Assembly: GCA_019694455.1 (NCBI GenBank)
Contig: JAIBBY010000015.1
Coordinates: forward strand, 1 to 64,000
DNA length: 64,000 nt
Direction: 5' to 3'
From: Pirellulales bacterium
Lineage (GTDB): Bacteria; Planctomycetota; Planctomycetia; Pirellulales; JAEUIK01
A program made the translations under genes and the position numbers. Each line of letters starts with the position of its first letter. Within the stretch, counting starts at the first letter, position 1. The notes beneath the pieces were generated by a model that had not been told where the DNA came from, did no database searches, and saw nothing but the letters and a program-made list of their open reading frames with translations. This document shows positions 53,750 to 61,651 of the stretch, piece after piece.

Positions 53750-54635
53750 GGGTCGCCTCCGCACATGCGAGCTCGCCGCACGACGCGCTCCAGAAATCGA
53801 GGATCATCTGGCTGGTTTCGTGTGGATGCAAAAAGGGAAAGTTGTGTCCAGCGTCTTCGAGCATCCGCGTTTCCACGTTGGGTAGTTCTTTGATCAATTC
53901 TTCGCGCGTGGGCAGATAGGGGGAGAGCGTGCCGTAGGCCAGCAGCACCGATTGCGTCATGGCGCGCAACGATTGACGAGAGAGGCCAGATGCGTCGCGG
54001 AAGTCAGCGGGCGCGGTGGTCTCGGTAATCAAGCGGCGATACTTTTGCGCGGCGCGGCGACTCTTGCTGGGCAAGAAGAAGCCATCGGCGCGCAGCCTTG
54101 AACGCACCTCCGTTAGCTCAATTCCAATCTTGTGCAGATGCAACGGCAACGTGAAATCGAGATCAAGCGTTGGCGGAATCTCGATGCCGATGGCGCCAAA
54201 ATGGCTTGTCCAGCGTTCGAACAGCACCCAATCGCCGAGCCTCAGTTCTGGCTGCAGCAAGTGGGACCTGCCATCCAAGATGGCGATGGAGCGAACTCGG
54301 GATGGATACAGACGAGCTAGTTGCAGCGCCACGCCCGATCCGAAGCTGTGCGCGACAATATCGACCGCATCGATTTGGTAAGCGTCCAAGATGTGGCGAG
54401 CGTCTTCGGCAAGCTGAGCCGTGGTGTAGCCCGAAGGCGCCAGGTCACTATAACCATGCCCTCGTTGGTCGTACATGATAAGCTGCCGCTCGTCGCCCAA
54501 GCGGCGCACCAGCATGGGATGCCAGAACGCCATGTTGGTGTTCAGCCCATGAATGAGCAGACAAGCAGGGCTGCCAGCCGGTTGACCGGTGGCTCTGGTG
54601 CTGAACTTGATGCCGTCGACTGTCACGCTAAGCAT
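53730..54635 (-). CDS. Alpha/beta hydrolase
   Basis: 301 residues, alpha/beta-hydrolase fold. The oxyanion region is LLIHGLNTNMAFW, the nucleophile elbow is VAHSFGSG (Ser), and the catalytic His is in LEDAGHNFPF near the C-terminus. The ATG at 54635 gives a natural MLSVTVDGIKF start; a GTG at 54644 overlapping the upstream stop is an equal alternative. In this operon it may release the chain from the ACP (thioesterase role) or hydrolyse an ester. Confidence 0.84.
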   Translation of the reverse strand: MLSVTVDGIKFSTRATGQPAGSPACLLIHGLNTNMAFWHPMLVRRLGDERQLIMYDQRGHGYSDLAPSGYTTAQLAEDARHILDAYQIDAVDIVAHSFGSGVALQLARLYPSRVRSIAILDGRSHLLQPELRLGDWVLFERWTSHFGAIGIEIPPTLDLDFTLPLHLHKIGIELTEVRSRLRADGFFLPSKSRRAAQKYRRLITETTAPADFRDASGLSRQSLRAMTQSVLLAYGTLSPYLPTREELIKELPNVETRMLEDAGHNFPFLHPHETSQMILDFWSASCGELACAEATHVHESR

Positions 54636-54640
54636 GGTTG

Positions 54641-56218
54641 TCACTCGATGTAGCCAAGGCTGCGCAGTCGATCGAGCAAGACGGCTTCGTCCGACTCGTC
54701 GAGTTCCAGTTCGGATTGGTTGCCGGAGGGGGGCGCACGATCGGCGCTCGCAGCGCTGCCGGCGATGCAAGGCGGATTGCCGCGCAAGTAGTCGCGCTCG
54801 TAGAACGATTCCGGAAATTCGCCTTCGTACTCGGCGGGAATCTCCAGGCCGAGACTGTGGGCCAACAGCGGCGCGACATCAAGAATGTTGCGACGCGCGA
54901 CCCGTACTCCCTGTTTGATGCCGGGGCCGATGCCCATGAGCACACCGTCGGGATGATGAGTGCCGGCCGGGGAACGCCTGGGGACGACGGGCGCCGGAGA
55001 GTTCAAGACGGAGAGGAAGCCGTGATCGCGCACCGTGAGTGTCAGGTCGGGCGCGCGCGACATAAATTCGCCGGCAAACCATTCTTCACGTTTTTTGATT
55101 TCGGTGACGACCTGGCCGCCATCGGGACCGCGCAACTCATAGAGATCGGAGATCAATTGCTCGCGGAAGGCGGCATATTCCGCCGGGGGAACATTGATGA
55201 TGAAAATGCCGTTGGAACTGGGGGTGAGGGCAAACGCCTTGGTGCGGCGCCAATCGTAGACATCGAGAAAGCGAGTCAAGCGGTCGACCACGATGGACTC
55301 GTCGCGGTCTTCGGGCACTTCGGTCTGCCAGTGGAGCAAGCCACGATCGGCCAGCCATTTGTTGATGTAAACGATTTCGGTGGTGGCGGTGAAGCCGTGA
55401 TCGGAGGCGATGAAAACTCGGCCATCGTCATCGATCATCTCCAGCGCCTGGCCGAGGAAATCGTCGATCTGCCGGAAGTAGGCGCGGCAGCGATCGATGA
55501 CCTGCTGCTCCCAGGCATTAGGCTCGGCGGGCAGATATTGGGGATCGAGAAAACGGTAGGCCAAGTGCTGTATCTTGTCGACGCCATCAAAGACGATGGC
55601 CGTCAGGTCGCTAGGATCGTGGGTCATCAACCGCTTGAGGATGGAAAACCAGGCTTGTTCGCGCTCGATGTGATGGTCGATATACGGCGCCCATTGATCG
55701 GGGGGGAGTTGCGCCAGCGACTGTTTTTCGGTGTCCAACTCCAAACCCAGAATGTTGACGTCCAGCGGGCCGTAAGCGCTGAGTTGCTCAAACAAATTGG
55801 GCGGATAGCTCGACCGGCGGAGGTGCCGGCCGGGAACGAAGCCGGGCATCGTATGGCCTTGGACCGGTTCGGGCGGAGCAAGCCCGATGTAGTTGAGAGC
55901 CGTGACGCGCTGACCCGCGCGCGAGACGTACTGCCAGATGTACTCGCACTGGCGGTCGGCCGAAGTGTTGAACCGCAGCAAGGGGCCTTGCGAGGCGAAC
56001 TCGACTCGCACAAAGTCGTGGAAGCCGTGGGCGCCCATGCTGCGGCCGGTCGCCATGCTGGTCCAGGCCTGTGGTGTGATTGGCAGCGGCGTCGAGCGCA
56101 GCAGGCTGCGCGTTCCGCGTTCGCAAAAGTACGACAGATTCGGCATCTGGCCCGCGGCCATGAGGTGGTCGAGGACGGTATAAGTCGCGCCATCGAGGCC
56201 GAACAGAAGTGTGCGCAT
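54641..56218 (-). CDS. Alkaline-phosphatase-superfamily phosphodiesterase
   Basis: 525 residues of the type I phosphodiesterase/nucleotide pyrophosphatase group. Metal-binding residues are seen in LLFGLDGAT (residue 9 Asp), the nucleophile Thr/Ser region LPITPQAWTSMATG, AIVFDGVDKIQH, and IASDHGF (Asp-His). The C-terminal 50 residues are an acidic extension. No signal peptide is visible, so it appears cytoplasmic. In a PKS operon it could cleave or transfer a phosphate or sulfate head group, or hydrolyse pyrophosphate. The substrate is unknown. Confidence 0.82.
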   Translation of the reverse strand: MRTLLFGLDGATYTVLDHLMAAGQMPNLSYFCERGTRSLLRSTPLPITPQAWTSMATGRSMGAHGFHDFVRVEFASQGPLLRFNTSADRQCEYIWQYVSRAGQRVTALNYIGLAPPEPVQGHTMPGFVPGRHLRRSSYPPNLFEQLSAYGPLDVNILGLELDTEKQSLAQLPPDQWAPYIDHHIEREQAWFSILKRLMTHDPSDLTAIVFDGVDKIQHLAYRFLDPQYLPAEPNAWEQQVIDRCRAYFRQIDDFLGQALEMIDDDGRVFIASDHGFTATTEIVYINKWLADRGLLHWQTEVPEDRDESIVVDRLTRFLDVYDWRRTKAFALTPSSNGIFIINVPPAEYAAFREQLISDLYELRGPDGGQVVTEIKKREEWFAGEFMSRAPDLTLTVRDHGFLSVLNSPAPVVPRRSPAGTHHPDGVLMGIGPGIKQGVRVARRNILDVAPLLAHSLGLEIPAEYEGEFPESFYERDYLRGNPPCIAGSAASADRAPPSGNQSELELDESDEAVLLDRLRSLGYIE

Positions 56219-56251
56219 GTCGAACGTCCTGCCTTGTTTGCCGGTGAGTGA

Positions 56252-56548
56252 TTAGGATCGCGGGGCCGCACCGATGTGTGCTTGCAGAAACTCGGCGATT
56301 TCGGCGACGGTGAGGTCGTCGACGTAACGACCATCGACCATCAGCAGTTTTTCAAAGGGGAGATCGCGGCGACCGTACTTTTGTTCGATCGCCGTGACGA
56401 GGTAGACGACGTCCAGGGACTCAAACCCCAAGTCTTGGACAATCGCCGTATTGGCGTGCATGGCGTCGGCCAGGCCAGTGTCCCAGTCGGCGGTTAGTTC
56501 GCGCAATAGTTCGATCGTGTCGGATTCGAAAGCGTTGGTGGTCGCCAT
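56252..56548 (-). CDS. Acyl carrier protein
   Basis: 98-residue stand-alone ACP. The phosphopantetheine Ser is in DLGFESLDVVYLV, at about residue 44, where Phe replaces the usual Asp/His before Glu-Ser-Leu. The C-terminal helix is VDDLTVAEIAEFLQAHI. It is encoded 84 bases after the large PKS gene, which has no internal ACP, so this protein most likely carries the growing chain. The PPTase domain of the neighbouring PKS probably activates it. Confidence 0.9.
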   Translation of the reverse strand: MATTNAFESDTIELLRELTADWDTGLADAMHANTAIVQDLGFESLDVVYLVTAIEQKYGRRDLPFEKLLMVDGRYVDDLTVAEIAEFLQAHIGAAPRS

Positions 56549-56570
56549 GAGTGGATTATCCTTCTGGGGC

Positions 56571-56589
56571 GCTATTCAAGCTGAATAGC
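56571..56589. promoter_or_regulatory. Inverted repeat between the PKS gene and the ACP gene
   Basis: Perfect 8-bp stem GCTATTCA/TGAATAGC with a 3-base loop, in the only gap of note in this part of the operon. No T-run follows on the minus strand. It may be an operator or an mRNA-processing hairpin that sets the relative amount of ACP. Confidence 0.35.
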
Positions 56590-56632
56590 GATGTTAATTG
56601 CGCGAAAAGTCGCCAGATAGTGGGGCCAAATT

Positions 56633-59600
56633 TTATTCACGTGGAATGACGCACAGCGCTAGCGCATGGTCGCCGTGCAGTCGCCAATGCGCCACAAGCG
56701 GCGCGGATTGTGACGGATAACGCGATTGCAGCGGGCCGGCCAAGCGGGCGATGAACAAACCCTCGCTGGCTGCGGTGATCTGGATCGATCGAGGCCCCCC
56801 AATGAGTCCAGCGCCGAGGGCCTTGCCAATGGCTTCCTTGGCGGCCCAGGCCGCCCGACCGGCCTGGCTTTGCGTGAGACCTGCAATTGCCGCCACCTGC
56901 GCGAGGATAGTCCGCTCTTGCTCATCGAAGCTGTCGGCGACCAGAGCGGGATCGAGGGGCAAGAGCGTTTCGACGTCGATGCCGATGCCGCCGACGCGAT
57001 TCGAATCGGCCGTGACGGCTACTCCGTATAGCCCCTTATGCGCGATGCTCAATTGCAGTGGCGAATCCAGTTGGTTCTGGATAATGGGGGCGCCAGATTC
57101 ATTGCGGCCAATCAAGATATCGGCCATGGGGAGCTCGAGTTGTGCACGGCGGCGGATTGCGTCTTTGGCGGCCACGCGGCCAAACAACCATTCCGCGGTC
57201 GGCAGCGGCGGGAGTTTCGACGCCGCCATCTCCGCTCGTTCGGAGCGACTGAGAATCATGCGGGCCAGCACTTGGGCCCAGACCCGTTTGACGAACAACT
57301 TCTCTTGGCCAATGTGCGATTCGCAAATGGTGCAGGCGTCGATCAGGTCCGCGTCTGCGAACAATTGCGAGATGTCTCGCGAGCAGCGAATGGATTTTGG
57401 CGCGCTGGCGTACCGGTACAGCGAGAGGGGGAAGTCGACCACTTCTTCTGACTTGCCGAGATAGCGCAGCACGACACGGCCATCGCAATCGATGATCTCG
57501 ACGTCGCTGCGCAATTGGCCGTCCTGCTGATCGAAGCTGGCGATCGCGGTCAGCTCGCGGCCCGCCTGGCGATCGGCGATAAATTCGAGCCGAGCGATGG
57601 AATTGGGGAATGCCAAGGGGACAATGGCGCCCGACTCCTGCCAGTTGCCGTTGCGGAGGCCGGGAATTTGCGATGCGGTGTCGGTGAGCGTCACCGGCAA
57701 CAGGGGCAATTGACTCGTCGCTTGGCCGAAGAGGCGATCTTGCGTCGGCTCCACCACCAGCGTACGGATGCCGCGCTGGCCCCAGCGCTCGACCTGGCGG
57801 ATGCCTTGAAACGTGGGGCCGTGATAGAGCACTTTCTGATAGAGTTCGTCAGGATTCCAAGGGACATCGACGTCGGAATCGTCGCGCAGGCGCGGCGCGC
57901 CAAGTGACGGCGCTGTGGTGGCCATTTCGACGGTCGCCGACGCGATTTCCGAGTCCATGCCATCGCGGTCGGCTTCGACCAACTTAACTTGCGCTTGATC
58001 GCTTGATGTCGCCTCGGCGATCATGCGCACACGACGAGTCGTGGATTCAAACGCCAGCCAGCGCGAAGCGCGGATATCGCTGACGGCGACGACTTGAAGG
58101 TCGGGAAGGAGCGCAGCGGCCGCCTGCGCCATGATCTCCAAGGTCATCGCCATCGGCATGATGGGCAGGGCGGATAACGTGGGATCTGCGACGGATAGTC
58201 CGCGGCCAAAGAAGGTGTGATCGGTCAGGAAGGGTTCGGTATCGAGCGATAGTTCACATTCCGCGACCAAGCGCTGGCCTGGGCGATGCTCGATTCGCTG
58301 TTGAACGAAATGAAGCGGTCGCGAGTTGGTTGGCGTTAGACCCGCAGGTGGGGCCGGCGCCGGAGTGGCGATCGATTGCGCATCGGGCAAAGGATACTCG
58401 GACGGCGTGGGCGCACTGACAATGGTTTGTGGTTGGCGCGGCCGGAGCAAGGCGCCGACGCACTCTTGCTGCGTGCGCAGAAAGGTTTGCATCGTGTGCT
58501 GGAACTCCGCCATCGCGCGTGAACGCGCGGTTGCGCCCGACCTTGCGTCAGATGGTGGTGGCGCCGTAGCGGGCGCAGCCGCGCGGCCGCGAATAGGTAA
58601 GACATGGCCGGCGCATGGGGGCGAGCTTGCACTGACACGGTGCTTGCCGTTGCCATTGCCGTTGGACAGTGAATTAGTCGCCGCTATCGGTGATTGAACT
58701 CCGGCGGCCGGCGCCGGCTCGGTCGGCAGACTCGATTTTGCATTGACGCTCAGGCGCTCAAGGAGCGAGTCGCTAAGCTCAAGCGTTGGCAATTCGAGCT
58801 TGAGGATAGGATCGGGCGCGGGGGTCGCAGGGGGGGGCTGCGTCAAATCGAGAATGTTGGGCGTTCGCCGATCGTAGAGTTTGGCAAGGTTCATCGGCAC
58901 GCCATGCGATGCGAGCAAGCCGAGCGCATGGCAAAGCTGTTCGATGTCTCCCTTACGCTGTGAATCGAGTGCGACGACCGCGTGAGGATAGTCGCCCAGC
59001 GAATCGGCGATGAAGCTGGCGAGATTGCCGCGCGGCCCCACTTCGATAAAGAGGCGCGCGCCGGCAGCGTGCATGCACAATAGCGTTTCGCGGAACCGGA
59101 CCGGCATGCGCCATTGACGGACGACCAGATCGCGAATGGCGGCGGGATCATTTGCCATGGGGGCCGTGGTGGCGCACGACCAGATTTCGACTGCCGGCGC
59201 TTGCAGTGGCAGTTTCGCCATGTACGCTTCGACAAACTGGCACACGGGCGCCACGGCTGGCGTGTGGTACGGCCGATTCCACGGAAGTCGCTGGCAGACG
59301 CCGCCTTTGCCTTGCAGCGTGGCAAGCGCCTTGGCGGTGGCCTCTTCGTCGCCGACGAGGATGACCTGATGTGGGCAATTGTCCATCGCCACGAGCAATC
59401 GGCCGTCGGAGTTGCTGACGACCTGTTCAACTGCCTCGGGCTCGGCGCCGCCGACCGAGGTCAAGACGGCATGCGGCGCTAGATCGGAAGCGGCGACTGC
59501 GGCCGTGGAGTTGGTCCCATCGATAATCGATTGGACCAGTTCTTCTTCGGTGGCTGGCCGATAGGCGCCGCTAGCCAGCACCGCGGCAAATTCACCGCTG

Positions 59601-61651
59601 CTATGGCCGACCACCGCATCGGCCTGAATATCGAGCCGGCCCAAAAGATCGAGCAGGCCGCGCGCGGAAGCGGTGACCGCCGCGAGCGCGGTTTCCATCT
59701 GAAAAAGTTCGGCCTCGGCCGCGCTGGCGCGTTCGGGACGAGGATATAACAGTTCGGCAAGCGGCGTGGTTCCGCGCTGGCGCAAGGCGAGATCGGTGTA
59801 CTCGATCTGGCGGCGCACTTCGGGGAAGTGCCGGCAAAGCTCGGCGTGCATGCCGACATATTGCGAACCTTCGCCCGGGAAGACGAATGCTACCCGGCCC
59901 TGGCTTGCCAGGGGCGCTGACTGCCAGAAGACCCCTTTGCGATCCTGAATTCGCTGGCGGTCGGGCTCGGCCAGCAGCCGCGCGGCATGCCGCAGTTTTT
60001 TGACCAGATCGTCGCGCGAATTGGCGACGATCGCTAGGCGTGATGAGCCGGTGTCGGCCGCGCAGCTCGCGGCGATATCGAGTAGCGTGACCCCAATGCC
60101 GGCGGCGACCCAATCGGCAAGGCGTTCTGCTTTGACGCGCAATGCTTCGCGATCGTCTGCCTGTACGACGACTAGCTCAAATGGCCATTGTCGCTCGAGC
60201 CTTGACTGATCGACTTCGCAGGTTGGGCGATGCTCTTCCAGCACAGCGTGGCAGTTAATGCCGCCAAAGCCAAAGGCGTTGATGCCCGCGCGGCGGGGCG
60301 TTGCAGTGTCGCCGTGCAGCCAGGGCAATGGACTTCCGCAGACAAAGAATCGAGTGGACTCCAGTTCCAATCCTGGCGCGGAACGCTCAGCGTGAAGCGA
60401 CGGGGGCAATGTGCGATGGTAGAGGGCCAAGGCGGTTTTGATCAGCGATGCGGCGCCAGCGGCCGGGATGAGATGCCCAATCATTGATTTGACGCTGCCA
60501 AACGCGATGCGCGGCGCGCGCGGATCGGAACTGGCGAAGCATTGGCGAATCGACTCCATTTCGGTGGCGTCGCCCATGGGTATGCCGGTGCCATGCGCTT
60601 CGAGCAGTTCGACGGTCGCCGGATCAATTCCGGACTGATCATAGGCGCGGCGAATCGCCAGTTGTTGGCCTTCGGTGCGTGGCGCCAACAGACCCGCGCC
60701 TTTGCCGTCGGACGAGGAACCGATGGACTGGATCAGCGCGTAAACGCGATTACCATCGCGCGTGGCGTCGGCGAGTCGCTTGAGGACGAGCATGCCGCAA
60801 CCTTGACCGAGCATCGTGCCATCGGCCTCGGCGGAGAAAGGGGCGATCTTGCCGGCTTTGCTCAGCGCTTGCAGTTTGCAGAACAGGATTTGAATTTGCG
60901 GCGGAGTGGAGACTTGCGCGCCACCGACCAACACGGTGTCGCAGCGGCGCGAACGTAGCTCGTGTATTCCTTGATCGACCGCCAGGAGCGTGGCCGCACA
61001 GGCGGCGTCGATGGTGTACGCGGGGCCATTCAAGTCGAGCCGATTGGCGATCCTGCCGACGAGCGCGCTATGAACCAAGCCGGGAAAGGTTTCCGCGCTG
61101 GCGGGGGGCAGGTTTTGTTTGAGCTCGGCCTTGATCGCGGCTAGATCGCTCTCGGACAAGTGGGGTTGCACGCGCCGGAGCACGCCGAGCACCTGATCGA
61201 CGGCAAAGAGTTGCTGAAAAACGGAGACCCAGCCGCGATTGGTGAACACGCCGCGGCCGATGATGATGCCGGTCTTCTCGCGAGGTAGCGGAATGCCTGG
61301 CCAACCGGCGTCGGCAAAGGCCTCGTAGGCGCAGCGCAAGGCGATGAAATGGTCGGGCTCGGCGCCTTCGATGCTGGAGGGGACGACGCCGTATTTGGTG
61401 GGATTGAATCGGCACAGTTCGCCCAGGAAGCCGCCGCGCTGCGTGTAGGCGCGATCGATGTTGGGGTCGTCGGGCCCGTAAAACAGCTCTGGCTGCCAGT
61501 TGGCAGGCGCGTCGGTGATGCAATCGACCTTGCCGACGATGTTTTGCCAAAACCGAGCGGGCGTATCGGCGCCGGGGAACAGGCACGACATGCCGACAAT
61601 GGCGATGTCGTCGCCGCGTGGGTCGCGATGGTCACCGATCGATGGCGTCAT
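56633..61651 (-). CDS. Type I polyketide synthase subunit: KS-AT-DH-PPTase
   Basis: 1672 residues. The ketosynthase (15-470) has active Cys218 (DAACAATLLAV), His353 (EAHGTG) and His393. The acyltransferase (585-880) has nucleophile Ser684 in GHSSGE. A linker with FQHTMQTFLRTQQE is followed by a double-hotdog dehydratase-like region (about 1110-1400) and a C-terminal Sfp-type PPTase (about 1500-1672) with GIGIDVE (Asp1559) and WAAKEA. No ACP or ketoreductase is inside. Built-in PPTase and KS type resemble iterative PUFA, enediyne or heterocyst-glycolipid synthases. The ATG at 61651 overlaps the upstream stop; an extension to 61801 looks non-native. Confidence 0.9.
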   Translation of the reverse strand: MTPSIGDHRDPRGDDIAIVGMSCLFPGADTPARFWQNIVGKVDCITDAPANWQPELFYGPDDPNIDRAYTQRGGFLGELCRFNPTKYGVVPSSIEGAEPDHFIALRCAYEAFADAGWPGIPLPREKTGIIIGRGVFTNRGWVSVFQQLFAVDQVLGVLRRVQPHLSESDLAAIKAELKQNLPPASAETFPGLVHSALVGRIANRLDLNGPAYTIDAACAATLLAVDQGIHELRSRRCDTVLVGGAQVSTPPQIQILFCKLQALSKAGKIAPFSAEADGTMLGQGCGMLVLKRLADATRDGNRVYALIQSIGSSSDGKGAGLLAPRTEGQQLAIRRAYDQSGIDPATVELLEAHGTGIPMGDATEMESIRQCFASSDPRAPRIAFGSVKSMIGHLIPAAGAASLIKTALALYHRTLPPSLHAERSAPGLELESTRFFVCGSPLPWLHGDTATPRRAGINAFGFGGINCHAVLEEHRPTCEVDQSRLERQWPFELVVVQADDREALRVKAERLADWVAAGIGVTLLDIAASCAADTGSSRLAIVANSRDDLVKKLRHAARLLAEPDRQRIQDRKGVFWQSAPLASQGRVAFVFPGEGSQYVGMHAELCRHFPEVRRQIEYTDLALRQRGTTPLAELLYPRPERASAAEAELFQMETALAAVTASARGLLDLLGRLDIQADAVVGHSSGEFAAVLASGAYRPATEEELVQSIIDGTNSTAAVAASDLAPHAVLTSVGGAEPEAVEQVVSNSDGRLLVAMDNCPHQVILVGDEEATAKALATLQGKGGVCQRLPWNRPYHTPAVAPVCQFVEAYMAKLPLQAPAVEIWSCATTAPMANDPAAIRDLVVRQWRMPVRFRETLLCMHAAGARLFIEVGPRGNLASFIADSLGDYPHAVVALDSQRKGDIEQLCHALGLLASHGVPMNLAKLYDRRTPNILDLTQPPPATPAPDPILKLELPTLELSDSLLERLSVNAKSSLPTEPAPAAGVQSPIAATNSLSNGNGNGKHRVSASSPPCAGHVLPIRGRAAAPATAPPPSDARSGATARSRAMAEFQHTMQTFLRTQQECVGALLRPRQPQTIVSAPTPSEYPLPDAQSIATPAPAPPAGLTPTNSRPLHFVQQRIEHRPGQRLVAECELSLDTEPFLTDHTFFGRGLSVADPTLSALPIMPMAMTLEIMAQAAAALLPDLQVVAVSDIRASRWLAFESTTRRVRMIAEATSSDQAQVKLVEADRDGMDSEIASATVEMATTAPSLGAPRLRDDSDVDVPWNPDELYQKVLYHGPTFQGIRQVERWGQRGIRTLVVEPTQDRLFGQATSQLPLLPVTLTDTASQIPGLRNGNWQESGAIVPLAFPNSIARLEFIADRQAGRELTAIASFDQQDGQLRSDVEIIDCDGRVVLRYLGKSEEVVDFPLSLYRYASAPKSIRCSRDISQLFADADLIDACTICESHIGQEKLFVKRVWAQVLARMILSRSERAEMAASKLPPLPTAEWLFGRVAAKDAIRRRAQLELPMADILIGRNESGAPIIQNQLDSPLQLSIAHKGLYGVAVTADSNRVGGIGIDVETLLPLDPALVADSFDEQERTILAQVAAIAGLTQSQAGRAAWAAKEAIGKALGAGLIGGPRSIQITAASEGLFIARLAGPLQSRYPSQSAPLVAHWRLHGDHALALCVIPRE

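Noticed and set aside
54641-56251. 537-codon plus-strand ORF opposite the phosphodiesterase
   Set aside because: Mirrors the conserved phosphodiesterase gene; no recognisable domain and convergent with the operon.
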